Numbered from the stretch's first letter, positions 25,069-38,587 are shown. The stretch is DNA of 64,000 nucleotides from Phaseolus vulgaris (GCF_000499845.2 NC_023751.2:13982280-14046279); one strand, 5' to 3'. A program made the numbers and translations. Notes: generated by a model not told the origin, from the sequence alone.

Positions 25069-27055
25069 TTATGAGTTAGTTGATGCACAAGATATTCTAA
25101 TTTCACCCATATCACCAGATTTTACACCAACACTAGTGAGTTTCAAGAATGACGGACCCCATTTTTCAAAAAACAGTTCTTGATCATTTGCAAAATCTTC
25201 CACTAATATTCTTGTGCTATCATTGTTTATCAAAACAGAATCGAATTGGAATAAACCTTTATGACGCAGAAGATTTTGGTAGTACATGTTATCAAAGATC
25301 AAAGATGTTTCAGGATCATTGTTCACTTTTATAGACGGTTGCACACCAGCTGGACATTGTCCAATTAGCATATTAGCATAATTACTGTCAAGCGTTTTGT
25401 CAACGAGTCTTAGCTTTCCAGTTAAATCTTCTTGAAAACGATCCCTGAATGAATTGCAATGTGCTGTGCCTATGGTATGAGCTCCTGAAAAGCTTAAATA
25501 TAACATAAGCTTGTGCTACTAGCATGATTTCAAAGCAAAAAGTGTGAAAGGTTAACATATTCAATAGTTCACAGAAAATTAATTCTGTAATACTTATCTC
25601 AAACACTTATGTTTTGAATACATTCAAAATATATAAAAAAAAAATCAATAATATTTGGTACAATTTTATATTGATGGAACCATTAAACCCTAAATCCTAA
25701 ATACTAAACCATTAATTTACAAAGTTGGACAACAGTAAAAAAAACATAAATTTGATGACAGTTGAGAAGATTCTCATCTACAAATCCTCTAACATTCTTT
25801 CTATCCACCAGATTGTCTTGTTTATTGGAGTTTACTTGAAAAAAAAACACTGAATTGTGGAATTCAAATAATATAGACCTCAAATAAGTTATTAGGAGGA
25901 TGAAAACCAAAGGAAATGAGATTGTTAAAAAGAAGCAAACCAATAATAGGAAGGGCATATTACACTGACAACCATTGGATTTGAAACACATCATTAACAC
26001 TTCTTGTCATAAAAAAACACATTCTTCTGTGTAAACCTGTAAGGGGGTTAATGTAAAGTTATAACTGTTTTTGGACATAGAACATGCACCTGAAAGGACT
26101 ACAAGATCAAGTAAGGATAATCCTTTAGTGGCAAAGAGTTGAATCATCTGATCCATTGAAAAACTGGTGTCCACAATGTTGGGTCTGACATTTGAAGCAA
26201 CTGAAACCATCCCATCTCTCCTACCTGTAGGAATCATAATCCTAGGTCCACCAGCCTGTTCTCAAGTGCCTTTCAGTTAATAACCATACCAAAATGTGAA
26301 TAACCATTGAAGAATATCATCCATGCAATGAGGTAGAACTTACTATTTCAACAGCATCTCTAGCAGCTATAGCTATGATGTCTGCACAAGAAACAGTTCC
26401 AGGGCAGAATTTCTCAAGGACCCTTTTTGCTGAATCTATCACTGAAAATCCTCCAACAGATCTATTCCCTGGATCACTTTGTTCTGTATTGTTCCCTTGT
26501 AGCATCAAAGAGGCATCACATCCCTGCATATAAAGTGGTCGTTACATCAAGGAAACTCACTGTAAGCTACAATTGTAAATGCTCACAACATCTCAACTCA
26601 TCTTCACTTTTTCTTTTAATACAAAACATCTCAACTCATCTATGCTACTCTTTTTTTTTATATACTCAGCATCACTGTGGAACTAAACATCCTTTTTCTC
26701 ACAATCACATTTGAATTTTTCCCTTCTATAACTGGTTTTTATCTGGTGAACATTTAGTTAAGAGATAAGTTCCTTGGCTGAATCAAGTAGCATAGAATCA
26801 AAAGAAAAGCACATTTCATAACAGTTGAATACTAACCTCCACAAAGCAATCATGGAAAACCAAGCGAAGGAGCTTTCCAGGAATAGAAGGATCAGTAGAA
26901 GAGGATGAGCTAACTGTGTCTCTTATGATTAACTCAGCTGATGGGCATGAAGCTGCATAGAAGTTGAAAGAGAGGTTACCCTTAACAAACCAAACAAAAG
27001 AAAACATAAAAAGAGAAGAGATTGCCACGGAAAAAATTCTTGTTCTTGTCTCCAT
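25069..27055 (-). CDS. class III peroxidase, secreted, 326 aa, four exons
   Basis: Secretory plant haem peroxidase that oxidises phenolics with H2O2 in wall or apoplast. Exons are 26837-27055, 26344-26523, 26090-26255 and 25069-25484, the classic four-exon layout; frame is continuous to a TAA stop. Residues 1 to about 26 form a signal peptide, and the mature start NLSFNFYAASCPSAE is typical. The distal site is R64...H68 in RLVFHDCF, followed by GCDAS. The proximal haem ligand is H191 in VVLSGAHTIGTAHC. All eight conserved cysteines are present (ASC, HDC, GC, FC, SC, AHC, GQC, ISC), enough for the four family disulfides. The sequence strongly recalls Arabidopsis PER46 (for example FVEGCDASLMLQGNNTEQSD), so it looks like that orthologue group. 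It appears intact. Confidence 0.95.
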
Positions 27056-28255
27056 AGAACCAATTTTTAGTACTTTTGGGGCAATGCATTGAATCTGCAG
27101 AGTCTTCCACTTGATAATGATACAATACCAGAGGTAACGTAACTAGGAAATTGTGCATATTTAAAACTACATTTATGTGGTTAGTTGAAGTCAGTAGGTA
27201 GATAGAGGATTTGGTTACTGCTTCTAATTACTCTTCTCTCATCAAGTTTGGTAGAATTAGTGAAAATGCTCAAGAACTCTTTTGGTACTTATGCATTTGA
27301 TCAAACACTTTATCAGGTTACAACAGAGAGTTTATAGCTCAATGAACAAAAAACTCCTAGTTGGTCAATGAACCAAGGAAATTTAATTTAACCAACTACT
27401 TGGTCAGTGAAAAATAATAAAAATGACAATTGATTCATCTTATAGAAAATTGAGTTATAACTTCTAGAACCTTGTGTATGCTTCACTCTTCCTTCCTCTT
27501 TCATGTTCTAAGTTTGACCAGAATGTTGATAAATTACTTAAATGCTTTAATTAACTTACAATTTCATCTAATTATTTGAATGACGATGTTTTTAGTTGAA
27601 ACAAATCATTTTATCAATGTAATTAGTGTAAATATGTGTTTTTGTTCTAATTTAATTCAAACACAGGTATTATAAACTTTAGGTTAATGCAGTTATAACA
27701 ATAGATTTTCTTAAGATGTGTATTACCTTTATGTAACTAGTGCGACAATGTCTTATTTTAATGTTTTTAAAATCATTTAAATACTGAAAGCATTATTTAC
27801 ATAGATTTAATTGTAAAACTACTTACGCATTGGTAAACGTTAAAATCTTTTTGTTAATTTTTAAAAATTATATTCTGAAAAAATATTTAGTTAAATTTAA
27901 TTAACTGGGAAGTATATGAACTTAAAAGAAACTTTTTATTATGAGATTTATTAAAAGCGTTTTATAACTAGGGTTGAATCAATTGAGGCGATCAATAAGT
28001 TTTTTTTTATGATTTAGTTTCACTTCTTCCAGCTTTCTTAAATTAAAAAAAAAAAACTTAAGATGAGAGAAGTTAACTTTGTAATAATTTAAGTTTAGGG
28101 TATAAGTGAAATATGTTTGTTGTGTTCTTTAATATGATGTGATTTATTTAGAGTAATATAGTTAATGAATGGAGAAATAAGGTAAAAGTATAAATTATAA
28201 ATTAGCATTTGGTTCGTTTCTAAATGAGTTTGTAAAGCTAAAATTGTTGGGTTTA
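27056..28255. other. peroxidase promoter side and AT-rich intergenic DNA
   Basis: This region lies upstream of the minus-strand peroxidase gene. No TATA box could be singled out with confidence and no other gene was seen. Confidence 0.5.
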
Positions 28256-28261
28256 GAAAAA

Positions 28262-29115
28262 AATTAAATTAATTTTTATAATGTGACTCACGTTGGACTT
28301 TGGATTCGAATGTGATTTAATAATAATAATAGAATAAATTATTCATTAATCATGTAAGAAATATATATCTGATATACCTAATGAAAACCTACATCTGATG
28401 GAGATTGAGAATTAAGAGTAATAGAGTTTTGTCTCTGCAATAAAAGTTGTCTCACTTAACTATGAAGAAGGTGGGTGACAATAACCGAATTAGCAAGAGA
28501 TAAATTGAGAATAAAGGAGGTAAGAAACTCTCGTAGGATCTCTCATGGATCAAGGTAAGTGTCTTAATTGTATGTAAAGCATGTGAGAGTGAGAATCATA
28601 ATATGTTAAGATCTGTATGAGAACATTATTGTATTAGCCTCATTGCTCATTTTATGATTCTCCAATGTTTTTTCAAAAATCATAAGAACCCTAATTTTAA
28701 AATATTCCCAACATGTAAATTATAAACATGAATGAACACATACAATAATGTTCTCATACAGATCTTAACATATTATGATTCTCACTCTCACATGCTTTAC
28801 ATACAATTAAGAAAGAGATAAACACTTATCTTCATCCATGAGAGAATTTCTTTACCTCCTTTATTCTTAATGTATCTCTTGACAATTCCGTTATTGTCAC
28901 ACACCTTCTTGACAGTTAAGTGAGCCAACTTTTATTTATAGAAAAAGAACCCTACTACTCTTAATTTTCAATCATCATATGCAAATTTTCATTAGATATC
29001 ATCATATATATATTTTTCACATTAACCAATGAATCATTTATTTTATTATTATTAAATCACATTCGGGCCAAAATCCAAACTTAATATAATGTGAGTCGGT
29101 ATAATTAATTTACCT
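28262..29115. repeat. large inverted repeat, arms of about 370 bp, spacer of about 105 bp
   Basis: The inner 71 bp of the arms (28563-28633 and 28741-28811) are perfect reverse complements. Similarity continues outward with mismatches to about 28262 and 29115, including the shared words CGAATGTGATTTAATAAT and TAAAAGTTGTCTCACTTAA against their complements. The spacer is 28634-28740. Transcription through it would give one long hairpin. No target duplication was found, so the origin (foldback transposon or head-to-head copies of an LTR-like repeat) is open. Confidence 0.9.
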
Positions 29116-30160
29116 AAGAAGTTGAGTTATGGGTAGAATTGTGTGAACACGGTGTGTAGTGCCAAGTTTTTAAAACTGAACAATATAATCAAATACAATT
29201 ATAACTGTACTGTCAAAAACTAATTATAACAGCCTTTTATTTTCTAAAAAGATAACCACTTTAGACCTCAACATATTTTAAAAAAATATTCCTCAAAAAT
29301 GAGTTGAGATAAAGTAAGTAATCTTTGTCAAATTAGCAATTAATATTTTATCTCGTTCACGAATCGTTAAAGAAATATCAATAATAATTTTATCACAAAA
29401 GTTAGTTCGAATTTTTAATTTAAATTTTTAACTTCAAGTTAAATTAATAAGCGTAAAAATGACATCCTAATTTTCCTTAGTCCCCTACCAATTTATAATC
29501 TTGTACATTTAATTTACTTCTATCTAACAAAGCAGAATCATCATTATTATTATTGATTATAAAAAAAATATCATTGATAAGAATAAAAATATTATTTTTC
29601 ACCGAGATATACGTTTTTTTTTCTCTCTATTTTTATTGAAATTTTACTTAACTTTAAAAGTACAGCTTTTATGGACATTCATTCTCGATGGGATTCCACC
29701 GACTCAAAATATTTTCACAATTTCGTTCAATGTCTTTCGATCCTTAACTGTATATGAGCTTTTAAATCCAAAACACAAGCATGGCTTCTGATCTTTGAAT
29801 ACCGACGAGATGAAGGAAGAGGAACCACAGTACAAAACTAATGCAATTAATAGCAGCAAATCCCTTGACAGAACCAATTCGCACTACTCAGCCAGTTGAT
29901 TCAGAAAATGCAGTAAACAGCCATTATAAGAAAAATGGAGACCTTGAGAGAGATTTTATTGTTATAAGAAAAATGGTCAGTTAATAATATACATGCAACT
30001 TAACTACTCATTAGTGGGTGAGAAAATCCACAATCTGGTGAGTGCCTCATCAAGAGTCAATGTCCTCTGTAAGTAATAGGCATAAAATGCTAGTTGCAGA
30101 TAATTACCAATTCAGTATGTTAATTTGAAATGAAGATTCACAAATTTGAAGTCCCGGTCT
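29116..30160. other. intergenic DNA downstream of DBR1
   Basis: No gene found. The segment nearest 30160 is presumably the 3' UTR of the minus-strand DBR1 gene. Confidence 0.5.
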
Positions 30161-33100
30161 CAACTTTCAACGTTATCAACTTTTGGGAGGTCATCATCAT
30201 CATCATCATCCACATCATCAATGGGAATGTCCTCATTATCATCACTAATGCCTAGAAATGTATACGAAATATTGTAAGTTGTTAGCTCAACGAAAAAGGT
30301 CAAAATTTATACTATTACGAGCGTAATACTATTAATAAAAAATTTGTAATCACAATTTGACACCAACTCAAACGTTTTAGTCACCCCCCAAAAAAAGTTA
30401 CATTTTATGCAAATGTAGTCATGTCATGAGTATGGGTTATTGGTTTCAGTGCAGTGTGTACCTACCTATATCTTCAACTTAAATAAAATTATAATTGCAA
30501 ATTAATAGATCTTTCCAAGGACCCAATTTGGGCCAATTGAAAAGATAAGTTATGCTGGTAGAAGCCTATGAATGAAGGAAACCTAAGTGAAAGACATTCT
30601 AAGAAGTCATCCTTAAGTTGGCAGGAGAAAATGTCCCTACGGGGTAACCCAACGATAACAAAAAGCTTCCCCTTTGCAGTGACCCACTCTTTAACAAAAG
30701 CGACCAGGGGCAACATCAGTTAAGTACGTACTAAGATGAGACAGACCATTTAACACGAGCTCACCCCATAACTATAGACTTTAATTCCACATGTATCTTC
30801 TATTTCTCTTTTGTTATAACTACTACCATTAAAAAACAAAAGTGCAAGCTGGGATAGAGTGCAGTGATATTTGCTTATATTAGCAATCAAGGACTGTGAC
30901 TATAGTCAGAAGAGATGCCAGCCCATAAGGGTCTTCTGATCTTCTTCACAAGAATACTCATAACATGTTTCTATCTTGGATATGATGATATTATAATTTC
31001 ATAACACCATAACAATCAAGAGATAGCTTAAATTAAAAGAACAATAACCCAATTAAGAGAGAGAGATATTCGAAGGAACAAGTGTTAATTAAGTTGACTA
31101 CAAACGCTCTTATGCTAAAATTGTATGTCCCCAAGATATTCTCCAGACTTCGCTTATATCATTTTTTGTAAAAAATGGACTGACTTCCAATCTATGGCCA
31201 TTAAAAAAAGGCTTTACCTCTTTTAACTGAAAGAGAAGGATAAGGTGAAAAGTCCTTTGCGATAGGATTGCTATCAAGAAGATATGGAAGTTCCAGAAGC
31301 TGCAAAAAAGATTCTGTCTGAGGGTTTCGGGGACTTGCTACAAAAAATAATAAACAGAAGAGAAGAAAATCAAATAAAGTTAACACTTTTATAGTTACAT
31401 TTTAAACAATACAAGACATGACACGATGAAATAATGGCAAACATCATCGTTGCATAAGAACTCGGTCGTTTTTCTTTCAATTTTCTTTTCTATAAGCTAA
31501 CTATACCATTATAAAGATAAAAAAAAAATAATTATAAAAGGAGTAAATACAAGAGAAAAAAGAACAGTTAACTCACAGGTAGACATTCCCATCATAGAAG
31601 TAAATCTTAATTGTGACTAATTCAGGAGATAGAATGTGATTGACAATTTGACATTCAATTGAAAGGAGTATTTTTTAGTTTGAATTGGAGCCTATTTTAC
31701 TGTATTACTGCACCACAAAACGCAAAAATCAAACTTTTTACTGACATATGTACAAGAATGGGAAGACACCATAGTCGACACTTCCTAATCATAACATGCA
31801 TATACGATGTTCATGCATGGGAACTCACACAAAGTATGCACGAATAAGATTAGACAGCTACAAGTTAGCCCAATCACTTAAGTGATCATGATTAGAATAT
31901 CTTTATCCAGAAAACAAGTTGAAATTTTTTTAATTGGGGTTTACAATGTGTGCTTAGTAATTGAAAACAAAAGAAATACCAGTCAAAGCACCATCAAAAT
32001 TGGACCGTGAAGAGTCATAGCAAGGAGCTGTTCTAACAAATTCAAACGGTTTGCACCCCTTCTCGCGCAGCCTGCTTCTAACCCACTCAAGACAGTCTTC
32101 CATCTCAAGATTTATACCTCTGTCAGCAAGTGAATATGGCAGTATTATTACTATAAGAGCAGAACAATTTGTGAACTCAAGCCCTAATTGTCAATTATGA
32201 TGCTTTCACATGTACATGCACACCTGAAGTCTGCACCTTTGGTGGTCAAAGGGAAGATAGGGTTGAACTTCCGTGTTATCGCCAACCATTCTTCATCATA
32301 CCGAATCTCATAAGGACCTGCATCTGATTCAATTTCCACAATCTAAAGGCACAGAACATGCCATGATTGTAATCCCTAACTCAAATGGCTATCACAGAAG
32401 ATTAACCCTGAAAATTATAATTGTATGCCTATACCTGTAAGAAATCACGCCCGGCAATACATTTGTCCAGTGCAAGGAACTTTGTCAGCGGACCTCCTTC
32501 CCCATGTTGAACCAGAGCAGCAAACTTGCAGTGTAAGTGAGCCGAAAACCAATAATTTGGTTTCAGTTTTTCTAGAAGTTCAGCAGCAGCTTTACTCCCT
32601 AATCTTTTTTCCTCTATCTGACAAATATAAGCCTTATCAGGTACAGAAATAAGACACTGTCTTGTTAAGATCTGGACCACCTTCTCAATAAAAACGTTTA
32701 GAAGAAAAAAACACAAGATGATAAAATGAAATCAGAAAAAATTTCAAAATTAGCTAGAGCGTTGTGCATAAGCTAATTTAGAAGTGGTCTAATTTAACTT
32801 CTCCAAGAGGTTATTTAAACATTTTGCAAACGCTAATTTTAACTTAAAAGGAGAAATTTATTTCATTTTTCTTTTTTTTTCTCTCCTACAATTACTTCTA
32901 CAATTACTTGTTAAGAAGTTTAATCCGAACAGGGCATATTTGATATATCCCAATGATAATGCATACGATGGTTCCACATTCCCCTGAAATAAATTTATGT
33001 TTCTTATTTTTTGATAAGACAGACGTGACACTATCATCCTCCTAGCTTAGTTCTTAGCTTTCTCCATGTTGCTGAATCCTTGACAAAAAAATACAAGCAA

Positions 33101-33944
33101 ATTATTACTAAACCCTTGCAATTTCATAACTTCAAAAATTTCAACAAATCCCACCTCTTGCTTAAAATAGTGCTTGCGACGAACAAGCTCCTTCCAATCC
33201 CCATAATCAGTGATTCTCAGTGGCCAATCATGCGAAAGAAAAACATCAATGGGCTCCTTAACTTCCATTAGTTTACGAACATCATACTCACGAACATGAT
33301 ACACAGACCTAATGGTACTCTGATCATAGGGAGGCCTCTCAAAGCGTCCTGCTCAAACAAACACCTAACATCATTCAGTAATCGGCAAACAAACGCCCCA
33401 TTCAGATTCAAACACTTCAAAATCCCACAGTTCACAAACAGATAAACAACCTAATTTATAGTCTCGACCATTATAAATCCCAGAGAGACCACCAATTCGG
33501 ACATTCCCAAACCTCACCACCCCAGCAGCTCCCAAGAAGTAGATATTAGGAGCAGCCCATCCTCCATAGTACCTAAAACAAACACATACCAAAACACTTA
33601 TCAAAACCCTAAATCACAATGCAACAGAACAGTTATTGGACTGTGAAGCTGAGGTGAACTAACAGTTCCCAGAGATAATTGGAAGCTTCGTGGTTGCCGC
33701 CGATGAAGATGGTGGGGTAAGGGGCAACCTCGGCGCCGGAATAGTACTTCCAGAAGGAATTCATGGAGCGATACTTGGGCGGGACGTTCAAGCTCTTCAA
33801 GTCATGCTCGTTCCTCACCGCTTGGAAATCGCCGCAGCAGAGGAGGAGGTCGATTTTCGTGTTCTGGGATTTCTCCAACTGCTGAAGGGTTCTGTACACG
33901 TTGTCCAGGTCGCCATGCATGCACCCTTCCACCGCTATCTTCAT
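30161..33944 (-). CDS. DBR1: RNA lariat debranching enzyme DBR1, eight exons, about 416 aa
   Basis: Nuclear metallophosphoesterase that hydrolyses the 2'-5' branch of excised intron lariats. Exons are 33664-33944, 33451-33572, 33155-33348, 32435-32617, 32224-32342, 31980-32119, 31218-31337 and about 30161-30251. The start [14 protein letters not shown] is the canonical one. Metal-site motifs seen: GCMHGDLD (C8, H10), [27 protein letters not shown] and [12 protein letters not shown]. The C-terminal half has [15 protein letters not shown] and an Asp-rich acidic tail near [10 protein letters not shown], ending about VDNVES. The length agrees with the roughly 420-residue plant enzymes. My hand count leaves one base of uncertainty in the last exon, so the exact stop should be verified. 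All catalytic motifs are intact, so the gene should be functional. Confidence 0.93.
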
Positions 33945-34598
33945 CCTCGCTCGCTTCCCTTGTCTGATCGGAAACCCTGACAAAACCCTAATTTCTCGTC
34001 TCCGTTATTTCGTAGCGGATAAATTTAAATGGTCTCCTTCCATTTTTTTTTACCAGTTCATTTTTTGAAAATTGAAGTATGACACACAACTATCGTTACA
34101 GAAGTAATAATATTAAATTAACGAATAAATAACATATACCGTAAAGTCCAGCTGATATTGCTTACTTATGTAACTTTTTTTTCACAAAAACTTGCTTTAA
34201 ATGTTCCAATTTCATTGCATACTTCTCATAAATTATTATGTTTCTGGTGCTTTCTAAATATGTGAATAACTATTTCTTAATAAAGATTAGCTCCCACAGG
34301 AAAGACTAGACTCAATTTTTTTTAAACGTGTGTTTTCGATTTCAATGATTTTTTTTCATATATGTTTAAGGTTTGTCCATATAAGTAAAATATAAGGAGA
34401 AAAATGATCCTAAGTAATGGATAATTGTTACATGACAGGTATAGTAAGGTAGAAGGTAAGAGTCCTAGGTGTTGTTGTATCATGTGGCCAGGAACAACGC
34501 ACGAAACGTGCAAGTCTCTCTTTTTCTTCCTCCTTTTTGTTTATGCTACCTTCTTCTTATTCTTCTTCACTCTTCACTCTTCAATTCTGTTACATAAC
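33945..34598. promoter_or_regulatory. divergent promoter region between DBR1 and the PTC52-like gene
   Basis: The two start codons face away from each other 654 bp apart, and this span must hold both promoters and 5' UTRs. The right side has a CT-rich leader (about 34515-34585) close to the ATG at 34599. No single TATA box is decisive for either gene. Confidence 0.55.
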
Positions 34599-36516
34599 AT
34601 GGCGTTGGTGAATCCATTTCTGTCTCCCACTCGAACTTTCCTCCCTTTGCGCGTTTCCGCGCCGCCAAAGAAGGTACTCCGTTGGGCTCTCTACTCCCCT
34701 TCTCTCAAACCATCGTTAAGATCGAAACACGCCTCGTGTGGCGCCACTGCAGACATCAAAGCTGCACCTTTAGCTGACAGTGAAGAAGATCGCGCAGTTC
34801 TTGTGGGTCCCACCAGCGAGAAGGAGGGGAAAGGGGAGTATGACTGGACGGAGGAATGGTACCCTTTGTATCTCACTCAGAATGTGCCCGAAGATGCACC
34901 CTTGGGGCTCACAGTGTTTGATAAACAACTTGTGTTGTTCAAGGATGGCAATAGCCAGTTCCGCTGTTACGAAGATCGCTGCCCCCACAGGTTACTGTTT
35001 ATTATGATTGTAGTTGTGGGTTGAGTTTGGTTGTTTTATTTGTATCTTCTTTCTTTGATCTCACCGGGAATTTGTGATTGCTTTACCTTAATCCGCATGC
35101 CCCCAATTACTGAAAATACTGTAGTTTCACTGATTGCTGATGTTTGTGTTTGTCAAATGATGGACCTTATGTCTTTTGTACAATTCAGGTTAGCCAAACT
35201 GTCGGAGGGACAGTTGTTTGATGGAAGGCTTGAGTGTCTATACCATGGATGGCAATTTGAAGGGGAGGGCAAATGTGTGAAGATACCTCAGGTTGGTAAT
35301 GCACCCTCTGTTATCCTCAGCTAAATCAAAGTCCCATTCCCAGCTTAAGGCCACATGATGCTGACAAGTGACAATTTTTTTTTTCTGTTTTCAACAGCTT
35401 CCGGCTGATGCCAAAATACCTAGGACAGCTTGTGTTAAAACATATGAAGTGAGGGACTCTCAAGGTGTTATTTGGGTGTGGATGTCCCTCAAGACACCTC
35501 CAAATGATAGTAAACTACCTTGGTTTGAGAACTTTGCAAGGCCGGGATTTCGAGACGTTTCAACAACTCATGAACTCCCTTACGATCACTCTATTCTTCT
35601 GGAGAACCTGATGGATCCTGCTCATGTCCCAATTTCGCATGACAGAACGGATTGGACCGCAAAAAGGGAGAATGCTCAGCCGCTGGGTTTTGAGGTGACT
35701 GAGCGAACTGATAGAGGGTTTGCAGGTTGGTGGGGCACTGAGAAAGAGGGATCCAAGGGTAACTTCTTGCGGTTTGAGGCTCCATGTGTTCTACAAAATA
35801 ACAAGGAATTTGTTGATAAGAATGGTGAAACAAACTACTTCAGTGGCCTGTTCCTTTGTAGACCAACTGGGCAAGGGAAATCCATGCTTATAGTGAGGTT
35901 TGGATCAACAAAATCATCTCCACTAGTAAAAGTGTTTCCAAAGTGGTACTTCCATCAGAATGCATGCAAGGTTTTTGAGCAAGACATGGGATTCTTATCA
36001 TCTCAGAATGAAATTCTCTTGAAAGAGAAGGTTCCAACAAAGCAACTATATCTGAATCTGAAATCATCAGACACATGGGTTGCTGAATACAGGAAGTGGA
36101 TGGACAAAGTGGGGCATGGGATGCCATATTATTTTGGTCACAGCACTATCTCTTTGCCCAAAGAGCCTGCTGTGGTTGAACATGCACCTGCTGGACTCGT
36201 TGCAGGACAATCAGCTTCCTCACCGGCCAAGGGGGTTATTGGAACATTGCATGCCCCAAATTTAGCCAACAGATATTTTAGGCATGTGATACATTGCAAA
36301 GGATGTAGAACCGTTGTCAAAGCTTTCCAAGCTTGGCAAAATGCCCTTTCAGCTGTGGCAGTTACATTAGTCGCTTTGGCAATTCTGGTATCTGGGAAAC
36401 AGTGGAAGGCCATTCTCTTGGCATCTGCTTCCCTGTGCTCTATAGGAGTCTATGCTTGCTCAACCGCCATTACAATGAACACTACAAACTTTGTTAGGAC
36501 ACATAGGAGATTGTGA
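34599..36516 (+). CDS. PTC52: PTC52/ACD1-like Rieske [2Fe-2S] oxygenase, plastid, 537 aa, three exons
   Basis: Plastid-envelope Rieske non-haem iron oxygenase of the PAO/PTC52/TIC55/CAO family, which acts on tetrapyrroles. Exons are 34599-34990, 35189-35291 and 35398-36516. Residues 1 to about 55 are Ser/Pro/Arg-rich and look like a chloroplast transit peptide. The Rieske cluster ligands are C128-x-H130 (RCPHR) and C147-x2-H150 (CLYHGW). The mononuclear iron motif is N235-x2-D238-x2-H241-x4-H246 in [16 protein letters not shown]-terminal C465-x2-C468 (HCKGC), typical of the PAO/TIC55/PTC52 branch, precedes two membrane segments at about 478-498 and 503-525. Sequence details fit PTC52 (protochlorophyllide-dependent translocon component) better than PAO, but the split within this branch is from memory. 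The intron in the Rieske motif falls within the Arg codon of CPHR. The gene appears intact. Confidence 0.9.
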
Positions 36517-37228
36517 GTGACAAGTTGGAAAAATAGTTGTTCAAATTAATACTTGTATGTAATGACTAAATGAGTTGCAGATTGATTGGGCTTGGCACAG
36601 CATTTGTATGGATTTGAGTCATTTTTATTTTAAAAAATTAAATTTGAGGTGAGGTAATTTTATATTTGAAAGATTTTATACAAAAATATGTTTGTTACAA
36701 AATTTCATATACTTTCAAAATCAATACAAGTTGCATTTTTCACCCACAGTGTTGTGCTTTAGAAGTAAATAAACCTGATTTTATTTTATTTTATCGTAAC
36801 TAAACAAACACAATTTCGCCAAGGGATATTTTTATCAGATAAAATTTATTTATTATAAAATAAAATAAGAAGAAACTTTGAAGTTAAAAAATCTGCTACC
36901 TCAACAGGATGGTCCCCTTAAAATTCATACCGATCATGACTTCATATAATGCGTTCTGTCAGGGAGAATAAGCTTTCATTTCATTTGGTAAAACAACGAC
37001 ATTTATACAAGTTAATCAACATACAAAGATAGTACTAATTGATTGCTTTTAGTAACAATTCAATCTTAAAAAATGAATAACCAGACAATGTTTTTCAAAG
37101 TAAAAGTATTCTGCGAGCTAAAGAGGCTGCTGCATCTGTCAGACACAAGTAAAACGAGGTATAATATAACTACAATTCTCAGGACTTAGAAGCCATGCCA
37201 CACCACCATTTGAGTGGTAGTTTTGGTA
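36517..37228. other. convergent intergenic region
   Basis: Shared 3' flank of the PTC52-like gene (+) and the zinc-finger gene (-). AT-rich; no further feature seen. Confidence 0.5.
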
Positions 37229-38359
37229 CTAAGAAGTAGGAGGTTCTCCCAACCACTTTGCACGAAAGCCTGTTCCTTGACAATCAGAACAGCACATTGA
37301 ACCCTGAATAATGACAAATTAAGGCCAAAATTAAACACCGAGTAAACCGTCATGCTAAGAATTTACACGTGAAGTGAGTTCATCACGTTAGTTTAGCCAT
37401 AGAGAGGTACCTTTCCAGTGCATGTGATACAGGTAGTGTTTCTGGATGGGACTTCGCAAAGCATGTTATCACCAAGAATAAGAAAACCAGTACCCGCACA
37501 CCATTTACATTCGATATGCCCTTTTGAGTCGCAAGATGAACACACGATTGGCCTTGGTTGCTGCAAGCATCACAAATATATCAAAGACCAGCACAGAAAC
37601 ATCAAACATCAAAGTGAATTTCATAAATTTTAAACTTGGTGTACGATGAAAAATAATCTTTATCTTACAAAATACCTCGCCTATTGATATCGATTGCATA
37701 ACTATACAGGAACAGCTTAATAATCCCAGCGTTAATACTTAATCACGGATTCATGGTGCCCTCTGATAAACATGTTCGTTCTATTTAGCATTGAATTATA
37801 TTCGAACACACAGATTTAAAACCTAATCTTAAATTAAGATAGGGTAAAGATTTATACACTGAGTGTATCAAAATTAACCTCACTTACAACCCAGATAATA
37901 ACCATGGTTGGTCAAAATTCTCCACAAAAACACATTAAGAAAGGAACCTTGGAAGGATAACTGATCAGGCATAGCCACAAGACTTGATTATTTGACTACC
38001 TAATCTATGAACATAGCCTTCGAATTCTACGATATGATTAAAAGAATTTGACCACGTAAATAGAATAAAATTAAAAATTCTAAAAAGGGAAGCAAGTTTA
38101 TGAAAAGGAAAAACCCTAAAACGAAGTTAGAACGAGGGGAGAAAGAAAGAGATTGAACCTTGGAAATTAACCAGGCTCGTTCGATGCGCTTGGCGAAATC
38201 AGAAGAGGAGGAGTCCACCATGGAAACGTGGACGCGCAGGCGAGAAGTTCTGTTGACCGTTACTGCATTGATTGGAATTGGAATTTGAGTTGGTGATTTG
38301 CACAAACTCTTGTTGCGAATGAATGCAGAAGCGGTGCTACAAGAGACGCACCTACTCAT
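37229..38359 (-). CDS. DnaJ-type Cys-rich zinc-finger protein (BSD2-like), 141 aa, three exons
   Basis: Small protein with four CxxCxGxG-like repeats and no J domain. Exons are 38159-38359, 37411-37560 and 37229-37303, phase 0 throughout. Repeats: CSSCDSKG (74-81), CKWCAGTG (85-92), CITCTGKG (111-118) and CSDCQGTG (122-129), which should bind two zinc ions as in the DnaJ central domain. Residues 1 to about 50 are rich in Ser, Thr, Arg and Asn with almost no acidic residues, consistent with a plastid transit peptide. Known relatives (BSD2, LQY1-type proteins) are chaperone or disulfide-related factors of chloroplasts; which one is orthologous I cannot tell. The real start is the ATG at 38359, because upstream in-frame codons have no ATG. 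Confidence 0.85.
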
Positions 38360-38587
38360 ATTAAAAAGTCTTCTCTGCAATAATAATGAGAAGAAGAAGA
38401 AGAAAGACTAAAGAAGATGAATGAAAAGATCGTTGTTGTTATAAAGAAAACACTGTCCGTAATAAACATGGGAAAAGGACAGTGGAGATGTCTCATACAA
38501 CATGTTTAAGTGAAAAATCCATTTTACCCTTAGTAAAATAAAAAAAATGATTCTTAAGTCCCTGCACTCCATAAGCTTCTTCGTTAA

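Noticed and set aside
30489..30716. 75-codon minus-strand frame within the DBR1 locus
   Set aside because: It falls in the last DBR1 intron, has no splice sites that join it in frame to the neighbouring exons, and exons 7 and 8 already join to a complete C terminus.
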